From assembly GCF_900258515.1 (NCBI RefSeq), contig NZ_LT984884.1:532934-596933 (forward strand): a stretch of DNA of 64,000 nucleotides. The letters run 5' to 3'. Shown here piece by piece: positions 44,304 to 55,311 of this stretch. Made by a program: the position numbers and the translations under genes. Each line of letters starts with the position of its first letter. Positions within the stretch are counted from its first letter, which is position 1. The DNA is from Lentibacillus sp. Marseille-P4043 (lineage in GTDB: Bacteria > Bacillota > Bacilli > Bacillales > Amphibacillaceae). Under the pieces are notes generated by a model that was not told the DNA's origin, ran no database searches, and saw only the letters and a program-made list of their open reading frames with translations.

Positions 44304-46688
44304 TTATATCTTCACTCTTTTTAAGCGAAGAGAGTTAGAAACAACACTTACCGAACTTAATGCCATTGCTGCACCAGCAACCCACGGTGCAAGTAATCCG
44401 ACTGCTGCAACCGGGATTCCCGCTGTATTGTAGCCGAATGCCCAGAAGAGGTTTTGACGGATATTTTTAATCGTTGCATGACTGATTTTGATTGCTTTCG
44501 GTATGAGCAATAGTTCACCGCCAAGAATCGTAAGGTCAGCAGCTTCAATTGCCACTTCTGTACCAGTTCCAATGGCAATTCCAATATCTGCAGTAACCAA
44601 CGCAGGTGCATCGTTCACACCATCACCAACCATCGCTACCTTTTTACCCTTGACCTGAATTTCTTTGACTTTATCCGCTTTTTCTTCAGGCAACACTTGA
44701 GCAATCACATGGTCGATTCCTACTTGTTTTGCAATAGCTTGAGCCGTTCTTTCGTTATCCCCTGTTAACATGATCACTTCTAAGCCTTGTTCCTGTAACT
44801 CTTTAATTGCTTGTGGTGCTGTTTCTTTAATGGTATCTGCAACCGCAACAATTCCACGATACTTTCCATCAATAGCAATCAACATCGCTGTTTTGCCATA
44901 GTTTTCAAATTCAACTAATTTCGCTTCGTTAGCACCAATATCAATTTGATGATCATTCATTAATTTTCTATTTCCAACAAGAACGTGTTTTCCAGAAATC
45001 TTAGTTTCAATACCATGACCAGGTACCGCATCAAATTCATCGACTTCCACAAAATCAATAGCATTCTTTGTTGCATATTCCACAATAGCTCCTGCAAGTG
45101 GATGTTCCGATCCTTTTTCTGCACTAGCTAACAATCGTAATGTTTCTTCATCACCAGAAAAGTCTGTTACTTCCGGTTTTCCTTTTGTGATGGTTCCTGT
45201 TTTATCTAGAACAATGGCATCTAACTGATGCGTTCTTTCTAGATGTTCTCCACCCTTAAAAAGAATTCCGTTCTCTGCAGCCTTTCCTGTACCAACCATA
45301 ATGGATGTTGGTGTTGCCAGCCCTAACGCACATGGACAGGCAATAACAAGTACAGCAATTGCTGCAACTAAGGCAGGTTCAAATTCTCCAGGCTGGACAA
45401 ATGAAATCCAAATGATAAATGTTAGAATCGCAATGCCAACAACAATCGGTACGAAATAACCTGAAATAACATCCGCTAAACGTTGAATGGGCGCTTTTGA
45501 TCCTTGAGCTTCTTCCACCACTTTGATAATCGATGCAAGCGCAGTATCTTTCCCTACTTTAGTTGCTTCGATTTCAATCGAACCATTTTTATTTATCGTT
45601 GAACCGATTAAGCTAGCATCTACATCTTTCTCAATCGGAATGGATTCACCGGTTATCATCGATTCATCAACAGATGTTTTTCCTTTTACAAGCCTACCAT
45701 CTACAGGTATTTTTTCGCCTGGTTTTATAACCAATCGATCACCAACAACGACTTCGCTTGCAGGAATCATAACCTCCGCTCCATCTCTAATAACACGAGC
45801 CTCTTTTGCTTGTAAATTAAGTAAAGAAGATAGTGCATTTGTTGTCTGGTTTTTTGCTCTGGCTTCCAAATACTTACCAAATAAAATTAATGTGATTAAT
45901 ACAGCACTTGTTTCAAAGTATAAATGTGGCATATATTCAGGATTGCCAATTGTCTTAAGTGCTTCATATAAACTATAAAAATAAGCAGCACTTGTACCTA
46001 ATGCAACAAGCACATCCATGTTCGCTCCACCATTGCGAAGGTTCTTATAGGCACCAACATAAAATTGCCATCCGATAATAAATTGTACGGGCGTTGCCAA
46101 AGCAAATTGGAACCACGGATTCATGAATATATCCGGTAGATTCATGCCAAATAAATGAACCAACATGGTTATTAATAGCGGCGCAGCCAACACAGCTGCA
46201 ATAATTAACTTCGTCTTCTTGTGTAGTAGTTCTTTTTCTTTATGTGTTTGCTTTTCCGCTGCCTCTGCTTTCGGTTTCGCATCATAACCCACATTTTTGA
46301 TTTTATCAATTATTGCTTTGATATCTGTGAGTCCTGGGTTATATTCTATAGCTGCAGTTTCTGTTGTTAAGTTTACTGCTGCGTTCTTTACCCCTTCTTG
46401 CTTATTCAATACCTTTTCAATACGGGTCGAACATGCAGCACAGGTCATTCCCAAAACATCTAATTCTGCTTTTTCCATTAAAACCCCGTAGCCGACATTT
46501 TCAATTTTCTTCGTAATATCTTCAATGGAATTTTTTTCTGAATCATAGTCTACCGTTGCCTTTTCTGTCGTTAAATTAACTTGCGCTTCCACACCGTCCA
46601 TTTTATTTAAAGTTTTTTCAATACGACTGGAACATGCAGCACAGGTCATTCCTGTTACACCAAGTGTTGCATGATTTGTTTCACTCAC
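44304..46688 (-). CDS. copA: Copper-exporting P1B-type ATPase CopA
   Basis: A 794-aa Cu(I) ATPase: two N-terminal metal-binding domains ([13 protein letters not shown] about 14-26 and [13 protein letters not shown] about 82-94), actuator TGESIP, the channel CPC in [13 protein letters not shown] (about 390), phosphorylation site [12 protein letters not shown]-binding [13 protein letters not shown] and hinge [13 protein letters not shown]. It pumps Cu(I) out of the cytosol. The start is GTG after AAGGGGGGAG. It lies between csoR and copZ; the gap to csoR is 13 bp. Confidence 0.96.
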   Translation of the reverse strand: MSETNHATLGVTGMTCAACSSRIEKTLNKMDGVEAQVNLTTEKATVDYDSEKNSIEDITKKIENVGYGVLMEKAELDVLGMTCAACSTRIEKVLNKQEGVKNAAVNLTTETAAIEYNPGLTDIKAIIDKIKNVGYDAKPKAEAAEKQTHKEKELLHKKTKLIIAAVLAAPLLITMLVHLFGMNLPDIFMNPWFQFALATPVQFIIGWQFYVGAYKNLRNGGANMDVLVALGTSAAYFYSLYEALKTIGNPEYMPHLYFETSAVLITLILFGKYLEARAKNQTTNALSSLLNLQAKEARVIRDGAEVMIPASEVVVGDRLVIKPGEKIPVDGRLVKGKTSVDESMITGESIPIEKDVDASLIGSTINKNGSIEIEATKVGKDTALASIIKVVEEAQGSKAPIQRLADVISGYFVPIVVGIAILTFIIWISFVQPGEFEPALVAAIAVLVIACPCALGLATPTSIMVGTGKAAENGILFKGGEHLERTHQLDAIVLDKTGTITKGKPEVTDFSGDEETLRLLASAEKGSEHPLAGAIVEYATKNAIDFVEVDEFDAVPGHGIETKISGKHVLVGNRKLMNDHQIDIGANEAKLVEFENYGKTAMLIAIDGKYRGIVAVADTIKETAPQAIKELQEQGLEVIMLTGDNERTAQAIAKQVGIDHVIAQVLPEEKADKVKEIQVKGKKVAMVGDGVNDAPALVTADIGIAIGTGTEVAIEAADLTILGGELLLIPKAIKISHATIKNIRQNLFWAFGYNTAGIPVAAVGLLAPWVAGAAMALSSVSVVSNSLRLKRVKI

Positions 46689-46701
46689 AATGGCTCCCCC
46701 C

Positions 46702-47004
46702 TTACTTAGAAAATTGCTTCAATACACTCATTAATTCCTCAATCGTTTCATTACCTTCACCTTGTTTAATCGCGTCACTGACACAATGGTTGATATGTCG
46801 TTCTGTGACAGAGAAGCCTACATTTTTTAATGCGGATTGAATGGCGCTAATTTGTACTAAAATATCTACACAATAGCGATCATCTTCCACCATTTTTTGT
46901 ATGCCACGAACTTGGCCTTCTATACGTTTTAAACGGTTAATGACCTTTTGTTTTTCATCTTTTGTTCTTGGTTTACTTGGGTGATCATGTAAGAATTTAT
47001 CCAA
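46702..47004 (-). CDS. csoR: Copper-sensing repressor CsoR
   Basis: A 100-aa all-helical DUF156 repressor. The Cu(I) ligands are visible: Cys in [11 protein letters not shown] and the H-x-x-x-C pair in [12 protein letters not shown]. Loss of DNA binding on copper binding derepresses the operon. I chose the TTG at 47004, which follows AAAGGAAGTG; a GTG three codons earlier overlaps that site. First gene of csoR-copA-copZ, with an operator-like palindrome upstream (47033-47054). Confidence 0.93.
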   Translation of the reverse strand: MDKFLHDHPSKPRTKDEKQKVINRLKRIEGQVRGIQKMVEDDRYCVDILVQISAIQSALKNVGFSVTERHINHCVSDAIKQGEGNETIEELMSVLKQFSK

Positions 47005-47032
47005 ATGAATCACTTCCTTTTCTTTTATACCT

Positions 47033-47054
47033 ATACCATACCCCTATATGGTAT
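47033..47054. promoter_or_regulatory. CsoR operator candidate
   Basis: ATACCATA (47033-47040) and TATGGTAT (47047-47054) form an 8-bp inverted repeat around CCCCTA, 29 bp upstream of csoR. It resembles the G/C-centred palindromes bound by CsoR. Confidence 0.65.
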
Positions 47055-47113
47055 TGTTGTCAACAAATAACTTCCTATTTTATAAAACATCTTGGAGTTT
47101 TTAATACTGAAAT

Positions 47114-47155
47114 AAAAATAACCTCCTAAGGCATCTTACCCACAGAGGTTATTTT
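47114..47155. terminator. Terminator-like hairpin upstream of the cop operon
   Basis: AAAATAACCTC (47114-47124) pairs with GAGGTTATTTT (47145-47155). It lies between the cop operon and the drug exporter gene. The remaining 47160-47375 shows nothing recognisable. Confidence 0.6.
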
Positions 47156-47375
47156 AATCAAACTTTATTATAAATCATCAATCTATTTACAAAATATCAA
47201 TCTTTATTTTAAATCGACAAAACTTTATACTTTTGAATAAAGTTTTAATCCAGAGAGATGTATTGGCCCAATAAAAATCTCCTTTTGACGTCATCCTCTG
47301 GTTTCAAACTTTACCGAGTATTTCTATTCACAGCGAAGAATATCTTCATGAAAAAATCGAGTAACATTTCACTTC

Positions 47376-48800
47376 TTAACGGTTTTTTAGACCCACTGAC
47401 TTGTCTGCTTCCTCCGGAGGGTAGGTTTTCTTTATAAAAAAGGATAAAATAACCGCAACAAAAGAAAGAACAGTGATCACCATGAAGGCAACATTCACGC
47501 CATGTATCATCGGCTTTAAAATCGCTGGATCCTGCTTTGCCGCTTCTCCTGTCGTGGTCATGACGGTTACAATAATCGCTGTTCCAATTGAAGCAGAGAC
47601 CTGGCGCATCGTATTATTCATCGCTGTCCCATGTGCGATTAACCGCTTTGGCAATTGATTTAATCCAGCCGTTGTCACGGGCATCATCACCATCGACAAT
47701 CCAAACATTCGGATCGAATAATAAATAGTCAGATAAGCAAACGAAGTAGAAGTCGTCAGGGTTGCAAATGGCAGCGTCGTGACAGCCATGATGGTTAATC
47801 CCGTAATTGCCAACCATTTAGCACCAATTTTATCAAAAATACGCCCTGTGATCGGTGACATCAACCCCATGACAAGTGCCCCAGGTAAAATGGCCAATCC
47901 AGACTCCATCGCTGTAAAGTCCCGCATATTTTGCATATAAAGCGGGATCAATGTTTCAATCCCAATGAGACCCATAAATGCGAGCATCCCGATACCAGTC
48001 GTCAATGTGAAAATAAAATATTTAAATACCCTGAATTCCAGCATCGGATGGTCAAGCCGCAGCTGCCTTACAATAAACAGAACCAAAGCAATCACACCTG
48101 TTGTTAAGGTAAGAATGGTCACAAAATTTCCCCAGCCGAAATTTCCTGCACAGGTAAAGCCATAAAGCAGTCCGCCGAACCCAAATGAGGATAGAATAAT
48201 TGATAAGATATCGACTTTCGGACGGGTCAGTTCTGTAACATTTTTCATGGCACGCACAGCAAGACCAATCAGCAAAAGGGCAATAGGCAAAATGACAAAG
48301 AACATAACACGCCAAGAATAGGCATTGATGAGCCATCCGGACAGGGCAGGCCCAATAGCTGGAGCAAACTGGATAACGAGGCCTACCAGTCCCATTGCTG
48401 CACCACGCTTATGAATCGGATAAATTAACAAAAAGACAGTTTGCATTAGTGGCATCATAATTCCAGCACCCGCTGACTGCACAATCCGTCCAAGTAACAG
48501 AACACCAAAGTTTGGCGCAACCCCTGCAATCAACGTTCCAAAGGCAAAAATGCTCATTGCAGAAATAAAGAGCTGCCGTGTTGTAAAGCGTTCAATTAAG
48601 AAGGCTGTAACGGGGATCATCACACCATTAACGAGCATAAAAACGGTTGTTAACCACTGGCCTGTATTCGCGCTGATATGCATTTCTTTCATAATTGGAG
48701 GAATCGCCGTAATCATCGTCGTCTGGTTTAGAATTGAAATAAATGCTCCTGCCAATAGCAAGGCAACAATTGTCTTTCTGTTATATGTTTGGGATGTCAT
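47376..48800 (-). CDS. DHA2 (14-TM) MFS multidrug exporter
   Basis: A 474-aa major facilitator with 14 predicted helices, of the EmrB/QacA (LmrB-like) type. Motif C-like GPALSGWLINAYSWRVMFFVILP (cut: AIGPALSGWLI, about 153) and WLTTVFMLVNGVMIPVTAFL are typical. It expels drugs by proton antiport. No regulator is adjacent. The gene ends 20 bp before a region with no clear terminator. Confidence 0.9.
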   Translation of the reverse strand: MTSQTYNRKTIVALLLAGAFISILNQTTMITAIPPIMKEMHISANTGQWLTTVFMLVNGVMIPVTAFLIERFTTRQLFISAMSIFAFGTLIAGVAPNFGVLLLGRIVQSAGAGIMMPLMQTVFLLIYPIHKRGAAMGLVGLVIQFAPAIGPALSGWLINAYSWRVMFFVILPIALLLIGLAVRAMKNVTELTRPKVDILSIILSSFGFGGLLYGFTCAGNFGWGNFVTILTLTTGVIALVLFIVRQLRLDHPMLEFRVFKYFIFTLTTGIGMLAFMGLIGIETLIPLYMQNMRDFTAMESGLAILPGALVMGLMSPITGRIFDKIGAKWLAITGLTIMAVTTLPFATLTTSTSFAYLTIYYSIRMFGLSMVMMPVTTAGLNQLPKRLIAHGTAMNNTMRQVSASIGTAIIVTVMTTTGEAAKQDPAILKPMIHGVNVAFMVITVLSFVAVILSFFIKKTYPPEEADKSVGLKNR

Positions 48801-48947
48801 TCATACCTACCTCATTCTTTCTATAATTAAAAATATTTTATTATGGCAATTTGTCTATCATAACCTGTTTGTTATCCATTTGAAAGCAAGGAGCATCGTT
48901 TTCCAATTTTTTAATAAGTAAGGTGTCTTAAGCCTGAGTGTGTTTGG

Positions 48948-49100
48948 TGTTGCTAAATAAAGTTTAAATAAAATCCAACTTTAAGCCTTATACCAGCAGT
49001 AATTAAAAAACCATTATTTTGAAAGAAAGATTAATCAAAATAATGGTTTTCTGTTTGATTAAACAATAATTTTTTATAATAGAATGAATTTCATAATTAC
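48948..49100. repeat. 150-bp repeat, copy 1, upstream of the IS1380 transposase
   Basis: It begins TGTTGCTAAATAAAGTTT. It contains a 16-bp-arm hairpin (49007-49022 with 49035-49050) and then AAACAATAATTTTTTATAA. A diverged direct copy is at 51402-51550. It may be the left end of the IS1380 element. The rest of the gap to 49256 is AT-rich and shows only the transposase ribosome site (AGAAAGG). Confidence 0.55.
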
Positions 49101-49255
49101 TCCTGAATTATTCATAGAAATTTTTTGATCACTTAATAATACTTGTCTAACAAGTAATTCAGCCAAATTGTTCATGCATCAAATAAATGAAAAAAGAATC
49201 CATTTCTGCTAGAGTTAAAAGTACGACCAAATAACCTACAGAAAGGATTCTTATA

Positions 49256-50605
49256 ATGGCTACTTTACCGCAATTAACACTAGATTTCAATCGTCAAATT
49301 AAATTATCAAATGATGGAGGTTCCCTATCTTCTGATACGGGCGAATTCCTTTTTAGGGAATTCGATGAAAAAGTGGAATTCTCTCAGACCCTTGCTAAAC
49401 ATCTCCATTTAAATGATGATAGAAAATACTATTTTCATTCGAATGAAAATTTACTCCGTCAAAAGATTTATCAAAACATTGCTGGTTATGATGAGGATGA
49501 CGATGCTGATCAACTGACGAATGATCCTGTTTTCACAAAAATCATTGGTACAAATTCTTTGGCATCTCAACCAAGTTTATCTCGCTTTTACACTCGATTT
49601 GATGAAAAGTCCATTGAACAATTAAATCAAGCGAATCAAGAAATTTTAGATAAAATGCATCAATCTCGAGAATCAAAAGCACTCATCATTGACCTAGACT
49701 CAACTCATGCAGATACGTATGGTGAACAGGAATCCGCATCTTATAATACCCATTATGGGACAGTAGGTTTCCACCCATTGGTTGCTTTTGACGGCATAAC
49801 ACGCGATTTTCTAAAAGCTAAACTACGACCAGGAAATGTTTATACTTCCAATGGTGTTGTAGATTTTGTGAAACCATTAATCAAGCACTACAATGATAAA
49901 TACCCAGAAACCATACCATTCTTACGTGGGGACAGTGGCTTTGCCGTCCCAGCTTTGTATGACTTATGTAAAAAAGAGTCCGTTTATTACGTCATTCGTC
50001 TGAAATCCAATGCCATTTTGCAGCGACTTGCAGATGAACTTCATCCTTCAACTGTGCCGTCTGATGTTTCCAAAACAGAAATCTATTTTGAGGAAACAGT
50101 ATATCAAGCTAAGTCATGGTCCAAGCCAAGAAAGGTAATCATCCAATCTGTACGCCCGACAGGTGAATTATTTTTTACACATTCATTCTTTGTCACAAAC
50201 TTAATAGATGCGTTCTCTCCAAAAGATATCATTCGCACTTACCAAAAGAGGGGTACAATGGAAAACTATATCAAGGAAGCCAAAAATGGTTTCTATTTGG
50301 ATAAGATGAACAGCCACTCTTTTCAAGTAAATGAAGCCAAAATGATGGTAAGTCTATTAGCGTACAACCTAACAAACTGGCTGCGCACACTTTGCTTTCC
50401 AGAACCACAAAAAACAATGCAAATTGAGACCATACGGACCAGAATCATTAAAGTTGCTAGTAAATTGGTGAAATCAGGACGATCATTCTACTTTAAATTG
50501 TCCTCTAGTTTTGTGTACCAAGAATTCTTCTGGAAGGTTCTCCAAAGAAATTCAGCGTCTAAAGTTAGAATAAGTCAACCTAAATACCTATTTTCTTTAC
50601 CTTGA
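49256..50605 (+). mobile_element. IS1380 family transposase
   Basis: A complete 449-aa DDE transposase of the IS1380 family. Typical features are the N-terminal LTLDFNRQIKLSNDGGSLSS, catalytic Asp in LIIDLDSTHADTYG (about residue 143-156), FLRGDSGFAVPALYDL (about 222-237) and the late Glu region YQKRGTMENYIKEAKNGF (about 328-345). The frame is intact, so the element may be active. I could not identify matching terminal inverted repeats or a target duplication, so only the gene is delimited. It truncates an MFS gene downstream. Confidence 0.9.
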
Positions 50606-50726
50606 TATAGACCAAGGGAGTGGTCTGTCAAAAAGCAGGAATTTTCTAGTGTTCTTCGTTGTGTTTCATGATTTTTATCGAGAATCATTGGCTTTCCTGC
50701 GTAGCTAAAGTAAAAATCCTTAGTTT

Positions 50727-51359
50727 TGAGTTTCAATTCACACAGCACTTGGAAGTATGAATAATTCAGGTATATTATTGTTTTCTATTATGAATCAAAT
50801 AACAAATTATATCGCAGTAAGACTAGATCAAGAATTCCCAATAACGCAAATCAATTTATGGAAATTCAACGATATCTATATAGATGGTCTAAGAATGGTG
50901 TCAATCATTAATCTTGAGAACACAATTGTTGTATTAGTTATATCTGTTATGTCTATAAAACTATTAAAAAAATATAATTCTGATTCTATATTTTATTTAG
51001 GAATAATATTATTTGTGGGAGGAATTTCTGTCATCACCATCAGTAACTCTTTCTGGGTGATTTTAGTTGCAGCTTTAATTTTTTCTGTAGGGGAATTGCT
51101 ATATGTTCCAATGAGGCAAACGCTATTAGCTGATATAGTAAATGAACAAGCAAGAAGTTCGTATATGGCCATTAATAGCCTCTCTATACAAATGGGAAGA
51201 ATAAGTGGGTCTCTCGGAATAATTCTAGGAGCAATAATTGGTTCTTGGGGTATGTCGGTTTTATACATAGTCTTGGGTATCGCCACTATTCTTCTCTTCA
51301 ATAGATCTTTGAAGTTGTACAAGTATCATAAATCAAAACACAAAGTGAGTAATTTATAA
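50727..51359 (+). pseudogene. MFS transporter, C-terminal remnant
   Basis: About 200 residues equal to the second half of an MFS protein (helices 6-12), with LLYVPMRQTLLADIVNEQAR and SLSIQMGRISGSLGIILGA. The homologous frame continues upstream of the first ATG (VSIHTALGSMNNSGI) to a TGA at 50727, with no promoter or ribosome site. The first half of the gene is missing, and the IS1380 transposase ends 120 bp upstream, so insertion or deletion linked to the IS probably removed it. Confidence 0.75.
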
Positions 51360-51401
51360 AATCATAACATTAGAAATTGTTTAGATCGAAAATAACACTA
51401 G

Positions 51402-51550
51402 TGTTGGTTTAAAATAAAGTTTGATTAGAAACACCTCACAAACTCGCAACTTACCATTAACAAGAGGAATCCACTTTTTAAAAAAAGATTGATCAAAATG
51501 GATTCCTTCTTTGTGAAACAATAAATAATTTTTATAAAAAAGTTTAATCA
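51402..51550. repeat. 150-bp repeat, copy 2
   Basis: A direct, diverged copy of 48948-49100: TGTTGGTTTAAAATAAAGTTT, a central hairpin (AATCCA ... TTTTTAAAAAAAGATT ... TGGATT), then AAACAATAAATAATTTTTATAA. No transposase follows it; a peroxiredoxin remnant begins beyond. Confidence 0.5.
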
Positions 51551-51559
51551 TTTTCTACG

Positions 51560-51990
51560 TAAGTTATTCGACGATTGCGCCCTTTCCTGGAATATTCCTC
51601 AAATAATGGGAGGCTTAAAGCATTTGATAAAGAGTTGATAAGGTAAATGAATCCGTTCAGAGAATTCCTTTTGATATTCTGTACTTTGAGTGCTTACACC
51701 AGATACCTTCGTATTTAATTTTTGTAATTCCTAAAAATGATCTCAAATAGAACAAGCCTATGGTGTACATCCCTAGCTCCTAGGATTTCCCATTAAGGGG
51801 TAAAAATATAAATCAAGTCTCCCCATTATCTTTGAAGGATCTACATTTTCGCCAGTTGTAGAAATCAATTCGACGGATGGTATTTCTTTACCTTTCAAAT
51901 GATTACATGCGCTATCATCCTGAGGTACAGGAGTAAGCAGCTAGAAAGTCTCTTGTAAAGGCTGGACCTCCTAGCCTTTCTAAGGCATAG
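51560..51990 (-). pseudogene. Peroxiredoxin remnant
   Basis: The minus strand encodes decayed pieces of an AhpC/TSA-type peroxiredoxin: DDSACNHLKGKEIPSVELIS, then GENVDPSKIMGRLDLYFYPL, MGNPRS-stop-GCTP-stop-AC, then KLNTKVSGVSTQSTEYQKEF, ERIHLPYQL, and in another frame LSLPLFEE. The order and spacing match the family, with GCTPxAC holding the peroxidatic Cys. Several stops, at least one frameshift and a missing C-terminus show it is dead. Confidence 0.8.
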
Positions 51991-52008
51991 ACTCGGCGAG
52001 GATGAACA

Positions 52009-54144
52009 TCATAAAATAGGGCTCTTGCTTTCATTTTCCACATCATTATCAGTAGTTGAAGCCATTTCCCATACGTTCATCTTTTGATTAAAGAGATGAA
52101 TTATATCATCTAAATTCCTATCTGGATTCTTATCCATAATCTCTAAAGCATTCATGATATTTACATCCATCTCAAGTTTTTGCTTATGATGCCCTGAGGA
52201 AGCAAGATGTTTTACATAATCATTAAATACCGTAAGAACAGTTATATTTTCATTTATATCTGTACGCGTTAAGATCTTCTTCCATCTTTTTGCCGAATTA
52301 GCCTCACTTTTTATGTGATAAAGTTTCTGATCTAACAGTAGTGCTTTATCCGCATATACATGCGAATGGTCTGGAGAAGCCAAACGATTTTTATACATGT
52401 CAACAAATTCTTTAACATCTTGCAAATAGCCGTCCATCGAGTGTTTTATTTTATCAGTTGTTCGATGTGGCAAGATAAAGGAAGCTGCGGAAGTACCTAA
52501 CAATACGCCAATAATGGTATCAAATGTTCGTAAGAGTAATACTTGTTCAATACCAGGCACATTGATTAATAGAAAAGCGGTGGTAAGTAACATCGTTATC
52601 CAAAAGATAAAAACGGCATATGATAAGGCCATTAAATAATAAGCCATAAAAATGCTAAACATCAATAAAATTCCTGTAATATATGGACTTCCGTCAACAA
52701 ATTGTGCAACGATGATTCCAACAATCGCTCCAAATATCGTACCACTCAATCTTTCCGACGCTTTTGCAATCGTTCTACCTCTCGTTTCCGTACCTAAAAT
52801 GATCATATTAACAACCAATACAATCCAATATGGATAGTCAGGTGATAAGAGGTGGCCTAAAACAATAGCTACTGCACTGGCAAATGCAGCTTGTAATCCC
52901 TTTTTGGTTGAAGGTGCCAACGTCTTTGCACCTTGCCTTCTTCCTAATGACTCTTGTTCTGATCCAGGTATATTTCTCTTTCGTGCAGCAAGCTTCGGCA
53001 GATCTTTTTCGATATATTTCTGATGGATGCTGGTCATTCCATCCAATACATTCCGATTAGCCTGCACCACCCGGCGCAGTACATATAATGCTCTTTCTTC
53101 AGTCTCGTTTTCTACTTTGGATAATCCAGACGCTTTTAATACGACACTTAATTTATTAACTGCAGATTTTAGATCTTCAAACGGAACCTCTTCCACTGAT
53201 TCCAGCATTTCTATTGCTCTTAATGATTTTGCAATTTGTAATAATATAGGCCGGACACTTTCTGACGTGGATTTTTCTAAATCCTGCATGTTTTCAAAGG
53301 CAGTGGAGAGTTGCTCGATTAATATATTGGTGTTAAAGATATAGGTTCGCAGCTCATTCATGTTGACCCAAGCCCAGACTTTATTAGGGTCATAACGTTT
53401 AAATAAGCTTACTACTGTTCTTGTATATTCGTGGAGAATGTAAATACTCCGTTTATTCTCTTTGTAAGTCGACTTTTTACTTTGAACCGATTCTATCATT
53501 TGATGTAACACTAGATTTGCCTGTATATGATAAGATGACATGCTGCGCTTCAGCTGTTTACCTAATTGTTCCTTCGAAAGAACAAAATTAACCAGATACG
53601 CTGAAGCTGTCGCTGTAAAAATTCCCGCATAGCACCATAGCAATTGAGAAAGTGTTACTTCCTGCATATACATTAAGGAAAAATAAAAGGACAAGAAACT
53701 AATTAAACCAAGGGTAAAGTATCTCCCACCAAACTTCTGTAAATAAAAAGCAATGAATATAATCAGCACAAATATAAAATCTGCTACATGGTGGCCTATC
53801 AATGTAGCACCCGCTGCGACTGTTACTGCCAATGCGCTGGCTAGAGGAAATAAATACGTTGTTATCTTCCTCGCTTTTTCTGTAAGATCATTAACGATTA
53901 CATTAGCCTGTAGTGCAACTAGTCCAGTTAACATTACTGGAATTAGGTTTGTTTCCGAAGCGGTTTGAAGAAGGATAAGCATCGTAAAACAAGCAATAAA
54001 GACCGTCAATACAATATTCACCGCAAAACGCAATCTTACTAATCCTGGATCAGCTGCAGTCAATCGCTTTTGCCAGTAATGTAAATTCATTCTAATTTTG
54101 TTTTTAACCAACACTGTAATTGAAGTCTCTCCTTTTTTAACCAT
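52009..54144 (-). CDS. FUSC family aromatic-compound exporter-like protein
   Basis: A 711-aa protein with two blocks of membrane helices (about 35-190 and 415-560), each followed by a helical soluble region, the standard FUSC plan (AaeB and YccS relatives). These proteins export aromatic acids or similar compounds. The start is uncertain: AAAAAAGGAGAG lies inside the first codons, so initiation at GTG (54114) or a later codon is possible. A MarR-type operator copy sits upstream at 54463-54474, and a marR gene lies next, which suggests repression by that regulator. Confidence 0.85.
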   Translation of the reverse strand: MVKKGETSITVLVKNKIRMNLHYWQKRLTAADPGLVRLRFAVNIVLTVFIACFTMLILLQTASETNLIPVMLTGLVALQANVIVNDLTEKARKITTYLFPLASALAVTVAAGATLIGHHVADFIFVLIIFIAFYLQKFGGRYFTLGLISFLSFYFSLMYMQEVTLSQLLWCYAGIFTATASAYLVNFVLSKEQLGKQLKRSMSSYHIQANLVLHQMIESVQSKKSTYKENKRSIYILHEYTRTVVSLFKRYDPNKVWAWVNMNELRTYIFNTNILIEQLSTAFENMQDLEKSTSESVRPILLQIAKSLRAIEMLESVEEVPFEDLKSAVNKLSVVLKASGLSKVENETEERALYVLRRVVQANRNVLDGMTSIHQKYIEKDLPKLAARKRNIPGSEQESLGRRQGAKTLAPSTKKGLQAAFASAVAIVLGHLLSPDYPYWIVLVVNMIILGTETRGRTIAKASERLSGTIFGAIVGIIVAQFVDGSPYITGILLMFSIFMAYYLMALSYAVFIFWITMLLTTAFLLINVPGIEQVLLLRTFDTIIGVLLGTSAASFILPHRTTDKIKHSMDGYLQDVKEFVDMYKNRLASPDHSHVYADKALLLDQKLYHIKSEANSAKRWKKILTRTDINENITVLTVFNDYVKHLASSGHHKQKLEMDVNIMNALEIMDKNPDRNLDDIIHLFNQKMNVWEMASTTDNDVENESKSPIL

Positions 54145-54462
54145 TTCGACATGTTCCGTGGTCTTTTGTGCAGTTTTTCTGCTTTTCCACTCTTATGCCC
54201 CATAGGGTTAGGCTAAATTATATAACCCGGCAATTAGTTGGTAAGATTTGATTCCAATCTTCCCCCCTCCGTAACGCCAGACTGTACACTTAATTGGTCT
54301 AATTATTTTTTACATAAGCGGGACTACCAATAATTTGCAGTTCAATTTGAAGCGCTTTTGGCAGTTTCAAAGTTTTGCCTCTTTCTGCGTTTCAGAAAAG
54401 CTGCTTTCTGTATTACTCCGGATAACTCTTCCCTTTCATTTTCTTCGGTGATAACATATTAA

Positions 54463-54474
54463 TTAGCAAGCTAA
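54463..54474. promoter_or_regulatory. MarR operator copy 1
   Basis: TTAGCAAGCTAA palindrome in the leader of the FUSC gene. The same or nearly the same 12-mer occurs at 55005, 56577 and 58230. Confidence 0.6.
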
Positions 54475-54563
54475 CTAAATGGTTATAAGGTATATTGTAC
54501 CATGTTATTCAGAAACGCTTATTTATATACATCGTAGTATCAGACAAATACTTCCTTTACTTT

Positions 54564-54980
54564 TCAAGAAATATTCTTGACCATTTGTTTCATCAGCCGG
54601 CGCAACAATAAGCGTTCTTCTGGTAAAATCCCTTCCAGCAAATTTTCTTGCTGCGTTTCCCAAATTTTATTCACAGGCGCTTGCAATTCCTTACCTTCAG
54701 AAGTTAAATAGACTTTGCTTACTCTGGCATCTTCACCATCACGTTGACGAAAAATTAAACCGTTCTGTTCCAAGCTTTTTACCATATTCGTTACTGTAGG
54801 AGCCTCGCATCCCATTCGTTCTCTCAGCTGATTCTGTGTGACCCCTTCCTCTCTCCAAAGCTCGCTTAAAGCGTGATCTTGACCCACATGAATATTAAAT
54901 TGACGAAAAGAAGCAGCGTAATTGCGTCTTGTTCGTGAACATATTTTATTGAGAAGTACCCGAATATCATCTTCGATCAT
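54564..54980 (-). CDS. MarR family transcriptional regulator 1
   Basis: A 138-aa winged-helix MarR protein: REEGVTQNQLRERMGCEAPTVTNMVKSLEQNGLI (shown in parts: TQNQLRERMGCEAPTV) is the DNA-recognition helix region, followed by the wing RDGEDARVSKVYLT. About 65 percent identical by eye to the regulator at 57787. I chose the ATG at 54980; a TTG two codons earlier is possible. An operator-like palindrome (55005-55016) precedes it. It likely represses itself and the FUSC gene, releasing on binding an aromatic or phenolic ligand. Confidence 0.88.
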   Translation of the reverse strand: MIEDDIRVLLNKICSRTRRNYAASFRQFNIHVGQDHALSELWREEGVTQNQLRERMGCEAPTVTNMVKSLEQNGLIFRQRDGEDARVSKVYLTSEGKELQAPVNKIWETQQENLLEGILPEERLLLRRLMKQMVKNIS

Positions 54981-55004
54981 GTACAACCCTACTTTCTAAT
55001 TTAC

Positions 55005-55016
55005 TTAACAAGCTAA
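55005..55016. promoter_or_regulatory. MarR operator copy 2
   Basis: TTAACAAGCTAA, 25 bp upstream of MarR 1. One mismatch from the other copies. Confidence 0.6.
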
Positions 55017-55277
55017 CTATATTCCACTTTCTCGCTCCAGTCAAACCAATTGTTTTTACTTTCTTTATTGTTTATGTAGCAAGTACGTTGGTTTCACGCC
55101 CATGTACTGTTCCCATTCTCCCCTACTCTCTTCTGTTTGTATGAAAGATCTTCACTTATTCATTTCGATTCCACTTTCCTATATACGAGCTCGCTGCTCC
55201 CAATACACTTAAACCTGATTCTTATTCGGATTCGTCACCCTTGAAACTTCGGGTTTTCTTTCACCTCTCAAAAAACT

Positions 55278-55311
55278 GTTGGCAAGACCATCGACGGGTG
55301 ATCTTGCCAAC
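55278..55311 (-). terminator. Terminator downstream of the SDR remnant
   Basis: GTTGGCAAGA (55278-55287) pairs with TCTTGCCAAC (55302-55311), and on the minus strand AGTTTTTT follows. The intervening 55320-55600 holds no recognisable gene. Confidence 0.75.

Noticed and set aside
48550..48921. 123-codon plus-strand frame
   Set aside because: Antisense to the start of the DHA2 exporter gene and without a ribosome site.
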